Both the position numbers and the translations under genes were made by a program. DNA of 64,000 nucleotides from Microcoleus sp. AS-A8 (GTDB taxonomy: Bacteria; Cyanobacteriota; Cyanobacteriia; Cyanobacteriales; Coleofasciculaceae): the NCBI GenBank assembly GCA_039962225.1, contig JAMPKV010000001.1:372001-436000 (forward strand), given 5' to 3'. This document shows, one piece after another, positions 55,650 to 64,000 of this stretch (position 1 is the first letter of the stretch; every line of letters begins with the position of its first letter). Below the pieces are notes generated by a model. That model saw only the letters and a list, made by a program, of their open reading frames with translations. It was not told the origin of the DNA and ran no database searches.

Positions 55650-57281
55650 ATGACATTTATTTCAATTTTTTATGGTCTTTTCTTGCTGAGTTTTCTGGGT
55701 CTTTATTGGTTCTTAGGAAGAACATCAGCCGCAGAATTCAAGAGTGTCGGTCTGCGTCACTCTTCTAGCACCGCTACCCGAAGGCGATCGCAAACCCTAT
55801 CTCGGCTACTTTGGGCTTTACTCATTGCGAGTCTAATCTTTTATGTCTTACAGAAAGTTCATGAAAACTCCTCTACTTCACTTCAAATTCAACTACTCTA
55901 TATCCCCCTGCTATTAATCATTACTTTAATTAACTTTTCTCTAGGAAAAGCGCTTGGCAGTAACACCACACCAGGAGCGCACGCCACCAATCAGCGCCTT
56001 TCTAACGCCGCTTGGCAACGTGCTCAAAAGGCTTGGAATCGACGACGTTTCAAGCTGCTGTGGTTAGGGATTGTTTTGAATGTGATTGGGTTACTCAGCT
56101 TTAAATACCTGCCTTTTCTCTTAACCAACCTAGCAACCCTTTTAGGCTTACCGGTTGTTCAAGAAAGCGCAAGCTGGCTGGATAATCACTTAATGGCTCC
56201 CCTCGGTCTTTCATTTTTCACTTTTGAGTGCATTGCTTATTTAATTGATGTGTATCGGGGTGCACCTGCGACCGATCAGCTACTACAATTTTCTGCCTAT
56301 AAATTGTTTTTTCCTAAGCTAATTTCCGGCCCGATCACTCGCTACCATCAGTTTGCAGCGAGTCTGAAAACCTTAAACTTTCCCAATGCTTCAGCCTTGA
56401 CTGAAGGACTGTGGCTGATTGCTTCGGGTGCTGTAAAAAAAGCCCTTTTAGCAGATCAATTGGCTATTTTTGTGGATTTGTGCTTTGGTAACTTACCGCG
56501 AGCCGGGAGTGGGGATTTATGGTTGGCTGTAATTGCCTACGGTTTCCAACTTTATCTGGATTTTAGTGGTTATGTGGATATTGCCCGTGGTAGTGCTATA
56601 TTGATGGGCTTTAATCTCCCAGAAAACTTTGACTTTCCCTACTTCAGTACTAGCATTGCCGATTTCTGGCGACGCTGGCACATTACGTTGGGAGATTGGA
56701 TACGCAATTATCTTTACTTTCCCTTGGGTGGCTCACGGAAAGGTCTGGCTCGAACCTGTTTTAATCTGCTAATTGTGATGCTGATTACGGGTATTTGGCA
56801 TGGAGCGGCTTGGGGGTTTGTTGTTTGGGGCGGATTGCATGGACTGGCTTTAGTCGCTCACCGTTTAACCCAATCACTGGCTGATCGTTTTGAGGGGGTG
56901 AAACATTGGTGGGAAAGTGGATTAGGTCTATTAGTTGCCTGGTTATTGACCCAGTTGATGGTATTCACGTCCTGGATTTTTTTCCGGTTACCCAACCTCC
57001 AAGATGCGGGTTTAGTCTTGCGGAATCTTTGGGGGCACTCGGCGGATATCCAATTTGCCCAAAAGGTTTATATTGAGGCGCTGGGTTTGGAGCGCTTTCA
57101 AATTGCTTTACTTTTAGCAACCTTATTTGCATCAATGGGTCTTGTATTTTTTATCCAACGGGAGCTGAAGTTACAACTCAACTGGCCGTTGAAGCTACTG
57201 TTAGTACCCCTATGTCTGTTTTGTGTTTGGATTTTGGCTCCGAACACGGGTCTGCAACCTTATATTTACTTTGATTTTTAA
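55650..57281 (+). CDS. MBOAT family O-acyltransferase (AlgI-like)
   Basis: This 543-residue polytopic membrane protein has the AlgI/DltB core: LGLSFFTFECIAYLIDVYRG, then FFPKLISGPITRYHQF, LYLDFSGYVDIARGSAILMG and SIADFWRRWHITLGDWIRNY. The catalytic His lies in GIWHGAAWG (residue 384), with another His at 397. MBOATs of this group pass acetyl groups across the membrane to a periplasmic SGNH partner for exopolysaccharide acetylation. The upstream DUF1574 gene is a natural partner. The N-terminal 100 residues include a hydrophilic stretch (residues 35-50) absent from AlgI. Confidence 0.93.
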   Translation: MTFISIFYGLFLLSFLGLYWFLGRTSAAEFKSVGLRHSSSTATRRRSQTLSRLLWALLIASLIFYVLQKVHENSSTSLQIQLLYIPLLLIITLINFSLGKALGSNTTPGAHATNQRLSNAAWQRAQKAWNRRRFKLLWLGIVLNVIGLLSFKYLPFLLTNLATLLGLPVVQESASWLDNHLMAPLGLSFFTFECIAYLIDVYRGAPATDQLLQFSAYKLFFPKLISGPITRYHQFAASLKTLNFPNASALTEGLWLIASGAVKKALLADQLAIFVDLCFGNLPRAGSGDLWLAVIAYGFQLYLDFSGYVDIARGSAILMGFNLPENFDFPYFSTSIADFWRRWHITLGDWIRNYLYFPLGGSRKGLARTCFNLLIVMLITGIWHGAAWGFVVWGGLHGLALVAHRLTQSLADRFEGVKHWWESGLGLLVAWLLTQLMVFTSWIFFRLPNLQDAGLVLRNLWGHSADIQFAQKVYIEALGLERFQIALLLATLFASMGLVFFIQRELKLQLNWPLKLLLVPLCLFCVWILAPNTGLQPYIYFDF

Positions 57282-57331
57282 GCGGTGTGGCTGTGGAATT
57301 GGGCGCTGGCTTCTCCTTGTTTAGGCTAGTA

Positions 57332-57354
57332 GCCCCCAATTAGAAATCGGGGGT
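57332..57354. terminator. Terminator hairpin between convergent genes
   Basis: CCCCCAATT and AATCGGGGG form a hairpin with one mismatch and a three-base loop between the convergent MBOAT and 57366-57779 genes. Confidence 0.6.
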
Positions 57355-57365
57355 TGTTGACTCCG

Positions 57366-57779
57366 TTAACGTTTACTCGGTAGCAGTCTTGACACGTCTG
57401 CGTGCATGAGTGCAATATCTGGATCACGTTGAATCGCTTGAAAGTAACGCTGCTGTTGCATGGTTCCCTCTTCTGCCGGAGAAATCAAGGAACGAACTTC
57501 GGTTAACAGTTCATTCGCTTTATCCAAGGTGATTGGCTCTTTGGCACTTAAGGCTTCATCAATCTGGACAATAAATTGAGAAAACGGACGTAGCCAGCTA
57601 AACCATTCATCTTGAATTACTAGCTGAAAAAATTCTCCCTTAGACTGGATGCGTCCGTGTAAACGCTCGTAACTATCTCGTTCTGAGTTGAGTAGTGCCT
57701 TGTGGAGACGCAGCAGTGCAGCACGTACCTCGCGTAGGCGTTGGAAGGGGAAGTCGAGAGGAGGATTGGCTGAAGACAT
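57366..57779 (-). CDS. Conserved hypothetical protein
   Basis: The 137-residue protein appears all-helical and soluble. A helix rich in Arg/Leu (LDFPFQRLREVRAALLRLHK) is followed by SYERLHGRIQSKGEFFQLVI and EWFSWLRPFSQFIVQIDEAL, then an acidic helix (LTLDKANELLTEVRSLISP-like). The C-terminal IQRDPDIALMHADVSRLLP is a recognisable conserved-looking end. No catalytic motif is visible. It may be a small cytosolic protein of unknown function. It is convergent with MBOAT and in the same direction as dapL. Confidence 0.8.
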   Translation of the reverse strand: MSSANPPLDFPFQRLREVRAALLRLHKALLNSERDSYERLHGRIQSKGEFFQLVIQDEWFSWLRPFSQFIVQIDEALSAKEPITLDKANELLTEVRSLISPAEEGTMQQQRYFQAIQRDPDIALMHADVSRLLPSKR

Positions 57780-57930
57780 GGATCAGGATTGCGATCGCTA
57801 CTCTTTTGATCTTGCCATATTGACTCTACTCAAACGTATGGATTGAACTTCCGAGAGGGGAAGCTGGGGATGCTGGGGGAGAAGATTGTGCAATTTAAAT
57901 GCATATACAGCGAAGAGCTACGTAAGAGTA

Positions 57931-57949
57931 GGGTGGGCAGTGCCCACCC
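57931..57949. repeat. Palindromic spacer repeat (GGGTGGGCAGTGCCCACCC)
   Basis: A near-perfect palindrome lies seven bases downstream of the dapL stop. Similar GGGTGGGCAGTGCCCACCC sequences are common in cyanobacterial spacers and may act as terminators. Confidence 0.7.
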
Positions 57950-57955
57950 CAATCA

Positions 57956-59191
57956 TTACACCTTAAACTTCTCGGTAATTCGCTTCATCGCCTCCTCCAC
58001 ATTCTCCCGACTATTAAATGCCGAAATGCGGAAATAACCTTCACCGGCTGCACCAAAACCAGAACCGGGCGTTCCCACCACATTGCAAGTATTCAGCAAC
58101 TTATCGAAGAAATCCCAACTCGATAAATTATTAGGCGTTTGCAGCCAAACGTAGGGCGCATTCACACCCCCATACACGGCGATTCCGGCTGCCGTCAGTT
58201 GCTCCCGAATAATCTTGGCATTATCCAGATAGAAACTAATCAGTGCCTTGATTTGCGCCTGTCCCTCTTCCGAGTAAACCGCCTCAGCCCCTCGTTGGAC
58301 TATATAAGACACCCCATTAAACTTGGTAGACTGGCGGCGATTCCACAGCTTCCACAGTTCCACATCCGAACCATCGGCAGCTTTTGCTGTCAGCGTCTTT
58401 GGCACCACCGTCAGCGCACAACGGGTTCCGGTAAAACCTGCATTCTTGGAGAACGAGCGAAACTCGATCGCACAATCCCTCGCGCCTTCAATCTCGTAAA
58501 TCGAGTGAGGCAGTTCTGGATCGGTAATATAAGCTTCGTAAGCGGCATCAAAGAAAATGATTGAACCATGGGTTTTCGCATAGTCCACCCACGCCTTCAG
58601 ATGTTCCTTCGTGGCGGTTGCTCCCGTGGGGTTATTGGGGAAACATAGATAAATCAAATCCACTTTCTCAGTGGGAATTTCAGCCGTGAAGTTGTTCTCG
58701 GCGGTAATCGGCAGATAAACTAAGCCCTCAAACTCCCCCTTATCGTTCGCCTCTCCGGTATGTCCCGCCATGACATTGGTGTCCACATACACGGGATAAA
58801 CGGGGTCAGTGACTGCAATGGTGTTATTGTCACCAAAGATGTCGAGAATATTGCCTGTGTCGCACTTTGAGCCATCGGAGATAAAGATTTCAGACGCATC
58901 CACCTCGCAACCCCGCGCGTGGAAATCATGGGCTGCAATTTTCTCTCGTAACCAGTCATAGCCTTGCTCTGGGCCATAGCCTTTGAACGAGGTGCGATCG
59001 CCCATATCGTCCACGGCTTTAATCATCGCTGTGCGGCAAGCTTCCGGTAAGGGTTCCGTAACATCGCCAATACCCAGCCGAATGATTTTTGCCTCAGGAT
59101 TTGCTTGTGCAAAGGCATTAACCCTTCGACCAATTTCGGGAAACAGGTAGCCGGCTTTGAGCTTTAGGTAATTATCGTTAATGGTTGCCAT
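57956..59191 (-). CDS. dapL: LL-diaminopimelate aminotransferase
   Basis: This PLP enzyme converts tetrahydrodipicolinate directly to LL-diaminopimelate, for lysine and peptidoglycan synthesis, in the pathway used by cyanobacteria, plants and chlamydiae. The 411-residue length is typical. It begins [20 protein letters not shown] and has [47 protein letters not shown], and the Schiff-base lysine in [15 protein letters not shown]. It is monocistronic. Confidence 0.97.
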   Translation of the reverse strand: MATINDNYLKLKAGYLFPEIGRRVNAFAQANPEAKIIRLGIGDVTEPLPEACRTAMIKAVDDMGDRTSFKGYGPEQGYDWLREKIAAHDFHARGCEVDASEIFISDGSKCDTGNILDIFGDNNTIAVTDPVYPVYVDTNVMAGHTGEANDKGEFEGLVYLPITAENNFTAEIPTEKVDLIYLCFPNNPTGATATKEHLKAWVDYAKTHGSIIFFDAAYEAYITDPELPHSIYEIEGARDCAIEFRSFSKNAGFTGTRCALTVVPKTLTAKAADGSDVELWKLWNRRQSTKFNGVSYIVQRGAEAVYSEEGQAQIKALISFYLDNAKIIREQLTAAGIAVYGGVNAPYVWLQTPNNLSSWDFFDKLLNTCNVVGTPGSGFGAAGEGYFRISAFNSRENVEEAMKRITEKFKV

Positions 59192-59952
59192 GTTGAATCG
59201 CCATGAATGCCGTAAAATAGCTTACTGCCAATCGCTGCCTTACGAGTCCAGGAGGCTGTTTTCACACCCATCATTAACAGGCTCACTTCACAACGAGCGA
59301 TCGCGCATGGGTTATAGCCTTAAAGCACACAGCCCCATCTATATGAAATCTTGTTTAATGACTAAGTATTTTAAATTTTCTGTATATATAGTTACCAAAC
59401 ATCATCATCTTGGGAAACACCGTGTTAGGTTGTGTGTTGTCATATCCTTATTCATAGGTTGTTTGGGAATCCCCTTGGCAGTGAAGTGAACGCTCGTCAA
59501 GGGTTTTTTGTGGGTTAGCTTTGTTAAAAATTATACATAGAGTATCAGTACCTTCCCAAGCTGGGATAGTGAACATTAACTTGATCACCACAGGGTAAAG
59601 CTACCTTAAAAGGAATGGCACTCACTTAAGGGAAAAGGGGTCGTTCTTTGGGAAAAACCAAGATTGGGAGGTCTCCCCCCAAACCCCCGGCTGGGGACGT
59701 TAGCAAAGCGAGGCACGTAGCGCACGGCGTGTCCCCCAGATCTCCTCGTATGAGCTCCAGTCTGCAAGGGTTGAGGGGTTAGGGAGGAGAGTTATTAAGT
59801 CAGTGACATTGATCTTAAAAGAGAAGACGGCGCTACCTCTGCATAGAAAAGAAATTTCTCTTTATGATTCAAAGAGAGACTTTAGCCCTCCCTCAGGTCA
59901 CTAAAACTCAATAGATACTACAGAACGAAAAACTAACGAGATTGCTTTTCCA
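59192..59952. other. Intergenic region between dapL and the zinc-ribbon gene
   Basis: About 760 bp. It contains a GC-rich stretch with short inverted repeats near 59670-59760. One bit of it, CTCCTCGTATGAG, recurs at about 62431. A 102-codon plus-strand frame near 59181-59489 overlaps the dapL start and has no protein-like features. I see no supportable gene. Confidence 0.5.
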
Positions 59953-60438
59953 ATGCACAGTTCCAAAAACAAAAGCCACCCGTTCCACTATCAGGAAGTT
60001 TACCCCTGTCCAGTCTGCCGCCTCAATCAACTCAAAGCCATGCCGTTAATGGATGCCATGGCTTGTGACTGCTGTCGCCACATTTTTATTGCTGATTTGG
60101 AAAGACAACAGCTAAAAATGGCGGATCGAAACCCTCCCCTAACCTGGCACTGGAATGGTAGGACTTGGAAAGGGGGGCACTTGGAGGGAGTTGAATGGGG
60201 ATGGAGTTCCTGGATTTTTGGGCTAGGACTTATCGTTTTCCCCACTAGCCTGATTGGTTTTTCAGCTTACACTTTTCCCCCAGAACCGGGTAGTACCTTA
60301 TCTTGGCTACCCATAGCTTGGACTGGGTTAACCTTTTTGTCCCATCTGGCGATTGTCCTATGGCTGGTGACTGAGTTTTATCAATTTCCCATCGGGGTGT
60401 ACTTAAGAGTTAGGCGACAGCAGCTTTTTGGTCGTTAA
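59953..60438 (+). CDS. Zinc-ribbon membrane protein, hypothetical
   Basis: The 161-residue protein opens with a Cys-rich ribbon (YPCPVCRLNQLKAMPLMDAM, then ACDCCRHIF) that could bind one zinc ion. An acidic/aromatic loop follows (NPPLTWHWNGRTWKGG). Two membrane helices lie at about 90-110 (IFGLGLIVFPTSLIGFSAYT) and 120-145. The layout suggests a cytosolic or periplasmic zinc-binding head on a membrane anchor. I do not recognise a named family. Confidence 0.8.
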   Translation: MHSSKNKSHPFHYQEVYPCPVCRLNQLKAMPLMDAMACDCCRHIFIADLERQQLKMADRNPPLTWHWNGRTWKGGHLEGVEWGWSSWIFGLGLIVFPTSLIGFSAYTFPPEPGSTLSWLPIAWTGLTFLSHLAIVLWLVTEFYQFPIGVYLRVRRQQLFGR

Positions 60439-60462
60439 TTTTGAATGAGCTGGCAAATTAAA

Positions 60463-60972
60463 TTATGGAGAGGTTAATCTGTGCATGATTAATTCAACAT
60501 CAGTGAGAACCTCAGCTATATTGTTTCGAGTCAAAACGGGAACATGGATAAATAGACCGTGTTTTTTTAGGTCATTTTTTTGCAAATGATTCAAAACGGA
60601 ATAATACAATCCTTCGCAAACAAATTTTCCAGCATTATGGCTAATTGTTGTTCCAATTGAACTATCTAATAATCGATCAAAATCCACCGAATTATGCAGT
60701 ACGGTGTCTCCTTGACTGGCATTGGACTCAACACTTAATTGACGGCGAGATTCTGCCATACCACAACAGATAATAATATCCGGTTGCAGTTCGTTGATTT
60801 TAGCGATCGCACGCTCACTCGCTTGGGAAATATCAACGGGTAGGTGCCTCAAGAAGGTCAAAGAGTGGGAGAATGACTCAAGTTTGGCAACTTCTGCGAG
60901 TAAATCATCCGACGAATTAGATTTTTGATGAGGTAGCCAGGTTTGAAATGAGGTTAGCAGAATGTGTGACAT
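60463..60972 (-). CDS. Pyroglutamyl-peptidase I-like (peptidase C15)
   Basis: From ATG 60972 (MSHILLTSFQTW) the product has 169 residues. The longer frame to 61038 adds a poor N terminus. The C15 triad is recognisable: Glu in MAESRRQLSVE, Cys in HNAGKFVCEGLYYSVLN, and His in GLFIHVPVL. The family removes N-terminal pyroglutamate. Typical members have about 210 residues, so this is a short form; the region between the first strand and the Glu is condensed. It is divergent from hisH, 110 bp away. Confidence 0.85.
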   Translation of the reverse strand: MSHILLTSFQTWLPHQKSNSSDDLLAEVAKLESFSHSLTFLRHLPVDISQASERAIAKINELQPDIIICCGMAESRRQLSVESNASQGDTVLHNSVDFDRLLDSSIGTTISHNAGKFVCEGLYYSVLNHLQKNDLKKHGLFIHVPVLTRNNIAEVLTDVELIMHRLTSP

Positions 60973-61082
60973 CACAAATCTGAAAATATAGACATTTGAC
61001 AAGCCGTTGAGTCCACAGGAGACAGACGGCAACAACATAAAATAGATATAGATTTAATCATAGATGTGGGAGAAGCAGGTTA

Positions 61083-61742
61083 ATGCCAATAATTGCTGTT
61101 ATAGACTACGACATGGGAAACCTGCACTCGGCCTGTAAAGGTTTGGAGAAAGCTGGGGCGACACCTCAAGTGACCGATTTAGCGATAGATATTGAGCGGG
61201 CGGATGCTGTCGTGCTCCCCGGAGTCGGTTCATTTGACCCAGCGGTGCAACATTTGCGATCGCGTGGACTCGAAGAACCGATCAAACAGGCAATCGCGAG
61301 TGGTAAACCGTTCTTGGGTATTTGCCTGGGGTTACAAATTTTGTTTGAGGGCAGCGAAGAAGGGACTGAACCCGGATTAGGCATTATTGCGGGTCAAGTG
61401 CGCCGCTTCCAGCCAGAACCCGGAATCACCATTCCCCACATGGGCTGGAACGAGTTAGAGTTTACTCAAAGCCATTGCCCACTTTGGCAGCAATTATCTG
61501 GCAGTCCACGCGTCTATTTTGTCCATTCCTACTACGTTGACCCCCTTAACCCTACGATGCGGGCGGCAACAATGACACATGGTTCTCAGACGGTAACCGC
61601 TGCGATCGCTCGTGACAACTTGATGGCGGTTCAGTTCCACCCGGAAAAATCTTCGACAACAGGACTGCAAATTCTGTCTAACTTCGTGGCCCAAGTCAAC
61701 CGATGCGCGGAGTCATTAGTCTCAATCGGAGTTAAAAGTTAG
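61083..61742 (+). CDS. hisH: Imidazole glycerol phosphate synthase glutaminase subunit
   Basis: This glutamine amidotransferase supplies ammonia to HisF for imidazole-glycerol-phosphate synthesis, also producing the purine precursor AICAR. The 219-residue protein has the start MPIIAVIDYDMGNLHSACKG, the oxyanion PGVGSFDPAV, the nucleophile GICLGLQILFEGS and the His-Glu pair in FHPEKSS. HisF is encoded elsewhere, so the his genes are scattered: hisIE lies 51 kb away in the same window. Confidence 0.97.
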   Translation: MPIIAVIDYDMGNLHSACKGLEKAGATPQVTDLAIDIERADAVVLPGVGSFDPAVQHLRSRGLEEPIKQAIASGKPFLGICLGLQILFEGSEEGTEPGLGIIAGQVRRFQPEPGITIPHMGWNELEFTQSHCPLWQQLSGSPRVYFVHSYYVDPLNPTMRAATMTHGSQTVTAAIARDNLMAVQFHPEKSSTTGLQILSNFVAQVNRCAESLVSIGVKS

Positions 61743-61799
61743 CAAGTTCGACCCTTTAACCTTCAACCTTAAAACCTTCTAACCTTCAACCCGATATAA
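61743..61799. repeat. CCTTCAA-type heptamer repeat before rsmD
   Basis: The whole spacer between hisH and rsmD consists of imperfect AACCTTCAACC/AAAACCTTCTAACC units that end at the rsmD ATG. This resembles LTRR-type heptamer repeats. It leaves no room for a normal ribosome site. Confidence 0.75.
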
Positions 61800-62336
61800 A
61801 TGAGAATTTACGGCAATCGCCAGCTCAAAACCCTATCCGGGCAAACCACCCGACCGACATCGGCACGGGTACGGGAGGCGATATTTAACATCTGGCATGG
61901 TAATATTAAAGGTTGCCGATGGCTTGATTTATGTGCCGGTACAGGTTCAATGGGTGCCGAGGCACTGTGTCGGGGAGCATCTCTAGTGATCGGAATTGAA
62001 AAATGGGCGAAAGCCTGCGCCATCATTGAACAAAACTGGGAGCAGGTGGCTCAACCTGAACAAACTTTTCAGGTCATACGCGGGGATGTGGTTGTGCGAT
62101 TAAAATCGCTGGCGGGTCAATCGTTTGACCACATTTACTTCGATCCCCCTTATGCTAGTGACTTGTACCAGCCTGTGCTAGAAGCGATCGCTGATTACCA
62201 ACTTCTCGACGACGCAGGTGAACTAGCTGTGGAACATAGCCCCAACAACTGGACTTGTCAACCGCTTTCCAACTTGGAAATCTACCGTCAGAAAGTCTAT
62301 GGCAACACGGCTGTAACCTTCTATCGCCCCTGTTAA
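61800..62336 (+). CDS. rsmD: 16S rRNA (guanine(966)-N(2))-methyltransferase
   Basis: The 178-residue SAM-dependent enzyme methylates G966 (E. coli numbering) in helix 31 of 16S rRNA. It shows the RsmD start (IYGNRQLKTLSGQTTRPTSA), RVREAIFNIW, the SAM-binding DLCAGTGSMGAEALCRGAS and the catalytic NPPY-type motif YFDPPYAS. The start at 61800 has no Shine-Dalgarno sequence, only heptamer repeats. Probably transcribed with hisH. Confidence 0.95.
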   Translation: MRIYGNRQLKTLSGQTTRPTSARVREAIFNIWHGNIKGCRWLDLCAGTGSMGAEALCRGASLVIGIEKWAKACAIIEQNWEQVAQPEQTFQVIRGDVVVRLKSLAGQSFDHIYFDPPYASDLYQPVLEAIADYQLLDDAGELAVEHSPNNWTCQPLSNLEIYRQKVYGNTAVTFYRPC

Positions 62337-62508
62337 GCAAGAGGGGATTATGGAAGTAGGTCGTGAGAAAGGAAGGGTTTTGGATAATCTGAGTGGTCTG
62401 TCAGGGTAAATTTTATAGGTTGTAGGGGTAGTGCCTCCTCGTATGAGTTCCGGGTGCCTACCCCCAACCTGACGGGGCAACCAGGGGAGATTGTCTCTCC
62501 CAGTATCT

Positions 62509-62628
62509 TTACTTATTGATACCTAACTGGTCACCACGCTTGTACTGCATATACGCGGCGACAAAGAGTCCAGCCAGGGTAACTGGGATTAGACCCAAAA
62601 CAATCCCTGAAAGCAGCGGTTCTACCAC
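62509..62628 (-). CDS. petG: Cytochrome b6-f complex subunit PetG
   Basis: This 39-residue single-helix subunit begins [20 protein letters not shown], runs on with [16 protein letters not shown] and ends INK. This is the PetG pattern (M-V-E-P-L-L...AAYxQYKR), in the thylakoid membrane. The start is GTG at 62628 with a strong AGGAGG ribosome site seven bases before it. It is divergent from the cytM-like gene, an arrangement I recall from other cyanobacteria. Confidence 0.95.
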   Translation of the reverse strand: MVEPLLSGIVLGLIPVTLAGLFVAAYMQYKRGDQLGINK

Positions 62629-62921
62629 GTTAGTCCTCCTGATTGATAAGTTTTTTTACCTGCTTCTCATCGTACTCGCTCTCATGCCCAAACTTCTACA
62701 GACCACCACCGTCGATTTTAATGGTATTGCAGCTACCCATCCGAAACCATCCGATCAATTCCGGCTTGCTTAGTGACTCTCAAAATCTTAAGCTATGTTT
62801 ATTAATCGACATACTTTAGGACAATCCTTTACGTCATCACTTTTTTGAATACCAAATTCGGTTTGCGATTTCAGCTCAGATTAAAAACATTTTCTAAATT
62901 CTCGATGTGATAGGAGATCGT

Positions 62922-63296
62922 TTGGAGAACAAGCTTGCCCAACCTGAAATCTTGATTCGGCGAATTACCTTAGTGGTACTCGCGTTGCTTCTGGCTATCA
63001 GCGCAAGCCTCTTAGGTTTCCACTTGATTCAGGTTTCAGACCCTTATGTGAGTAATGTCTTGTCGCTGACCGGTGACTCAAGGCGAGGTCATGACATGTT
63101 TCAAATTAACTGTGCAGGCTGTCATGGATTACAGGCTGATGGGAAGGTCGGACCTAGCTTACAGCATGTCTCTAAGCGAAAGTCGAAAATCAGTCTGATT
63201 TATCAAGTCACTAGCGGTCAGACACCACCGATGCCCAAGTTCCAGCCTAGTCCCCAGGAAATGGCAGACTTATTGAGCTACCTGGAGACACTCTAG
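62922..63296 (+). CDS. cytM: Membrane-anchored c-type cytochrome (CytM-like)
   Basis: A small c-type cytochrome. An N-terminal signal/anchor helix (ITLVVLALLLAISASLLGFH) precedes a single haem site CAGCHG, with a distal Met in PPMPKF. Its neighbour petG supports a CytM identity; CytM affects respiratory and photosynthetic electron flow in cyanobacteria. A GTG at 62907 opens the frame, but TTG 62922 has AGGAG five bases before it and gives 124 residues, so I chose the latter. Only one haem and a short length exclude a classic cytochrome c6. Confidence 0.88.
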   Translation: MENKLAQPEILIRRITLVVLALLLAISASLLGFHLIQVSDPYVSNVLSLTGDSRRGHDMFQINCAGCHGLQADGKVGPSLQHVSKRKSKISLIYQVTSGQTPPMPKFQPSPQEMADLLSYLETL

Positions 63297-63336
63297 AGTG
63301 TTGGTTCACAAAGCGTTTGTAGCTCAGTTATCTACC

Positions 63337-63585
63337 CTACTCCCATCCCAGATTGTTCACACGGTTTCCTGTCTTAGAAACAATCTCTACTTCCCATCCT
63401 CGTCCTTGCAGCAGGTCAGCAATTCTATGTTGCCCCTTCTTTGCCGTCCGCAGTGCTTGATAGCGGTAGCATTGAACAGCATGAAACTCTCCTCGCTGAA
63501 ACTCCACCGAAAAGGCTCCTGCCCAATTCAGAGAGTGAGTCGAGCCATTATCAATAATCGGGTAAATTGTCGCTTTGGGTATCAT
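63337..63585 (-). CDS. Small conserved-looking hypothetical protein
   Basis: This 82-residue protein begins MIPKATIYPIIDNGSTHSLN and has a compact alpha/beta pattern (AGAFSVEFQRGEFHAVQCYR, then AKKGQHRIADLLQGRGWEVE). The alternation and charge balance look coding, but a family is not recognised. A weak CTCCGG sequence precedes the ATG. It is convergent with cytM, about 40 bp away. It could be a pseudogene of a longer protein. Confidence 0.6.
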   Translation of the reverse strand: MIPKATIYPIIDNGSTHSLNWAGAFSVEFQRGEFHAVQCYRYQALRTAKKGQHRIADLLQGRGWEVEIVSKTGNRVNNLGWE

Positions 63586-63770
63586 CCGGAGAGCGTCCTT
63601 GCTGGGTTAAATTAAATACTCGTACCAGTCATCAACAGTGCTGACGCGATGATAACCAAGAAAGATTCTCCTCGTCACCCCAGTATTGATTTATGCGATC
63701 GCACCTCGAACAGCCAGACCCCTCTATGAAACATAACGCGGGTTGTGGCATCACAACGGTTTTCTAATTT

Positions 63771-64000
63771 CTAACTAAACTGCTGAGCATAAAATCCGGC
63801 ATAACGATCGCCTTTCGCTAACAGTTCCTCATGGGTTCCAGATTCGACAATTTGTCCCTGTTCCACAACAAGAATGCGATCGGCACTACGCACGGTTGCC
63901 AGTCGGTGAGCGATGATAAAAACGGTGCGATCTTGCATAATTCGCTCTAGTGCTTCTTGCACCAAGGCTTCGGATTCCGAATCCAGCGCAGAGGTGGCTT
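63771..64000 (-). CDS. ABC transporter ATP-binding protein, C-terminal part (window edge)
   Basis: Only the last 76 codons are in the window. They contain the D-loop ([20 protein letters not shown]), the H-loop His ([20 protein letters not shown]) and the C-terminal [20 protein letters not shown], typical of exporter-type ABC proteins with a fused membrane domain (MsbA/HlyB group). The rest lies beyond base 64000, so the transmembrane part and substrate cannot be judged. Confidence 0.92.
   Translation of the reverse strand, partial: ATSALDSESEALVQEALERIMQDRTVFIIAHRLATVRSADRILVVEQGQIVESGTHEELLAKGDRYAGFYAQQFS

Noticed and set aside
59181..59489. 102-codon plus-strand frame across the dapL start
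   Set aside because: It overlaps dapL in antisense and has unconvincing composition.
62516..62773. 85-codon plus-strand frame
   Set aside because: It is antisense to petG, which is clearly the real gene.

Overview
The window comes from a cyanobacterial chromosome. It carries psbA (D1), petG, a cytM-like cytochrome c, DUF928/CHAT and MAPEG-type genes, and many GCGATCGC (HIP1) octamers. The large surface, CHAT and PAS/GGDEF/EAL proteins, together with heptamer repeats, suggest a filamentous lineage of the Coleofasciculus/Microcoleus/Moorea kind. That placement is inference; no rRNA marker is present.

Bases 1-5637 appear to be the right-hand part of a type I-B CRISPR-associated transposon (CAST). 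A leftward operon cas6-cas8-cas7-cas5 (I-MYXAN/DevTRS type, with no cas1, cas2, cas3 or cas4 in view) is divergent from a TniQ/TnsD-family target selector. Next come short repeats that look like a Tn7-like end, and 33 bp further on the 3' end of tRNA-Val(GAC). The transposase genes and the CRISPR array would have to lie to the left of the window. This is the most notable system here.

Bases 5.7-31 kb hold chromosomal genes: a DprA-like protein, MAPEG, YajQ, DUF202, hemL, hisIE, a 1451-residue inverse autotransporter whose passenger carries 309-bp tandem repeats, a decayed hisE copy, a small photosystem-type membrane protein, map, an MFS transporter, a serine hydrolase, nadE, a divergent DUF928/CHAT pair and a multi-PAS GGDEF/EAL protein with two in-frame insertions.

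Bases 31-52 kb hold a lone sugar ABC permease, a truncated-looking ATPase-associated domain, an SLH-domain glycosyl hydrolase, a pentapeptide protein, a PlsY/PEP-synthase-like fusion, psbA, a NIL-domain protein, tRNA-Thr, DUF3891, a second PEP-synthase-like protein and PEP carboxylase. Upstream of ppc is about 0.85 kb of hairpin-rich non-coding DNA. The three PEP-related genes lie within 13 kb on one strand.

Bases 52-64 kb hold a DUF1574 + MBOAT pair (probable polysaccharide O-acylation), dapL, a C15 peptidase, hisH, rsmD, petG divergent from cytM, a small unknown gene and the 3' end of an ABC exporter cut by the window edge.
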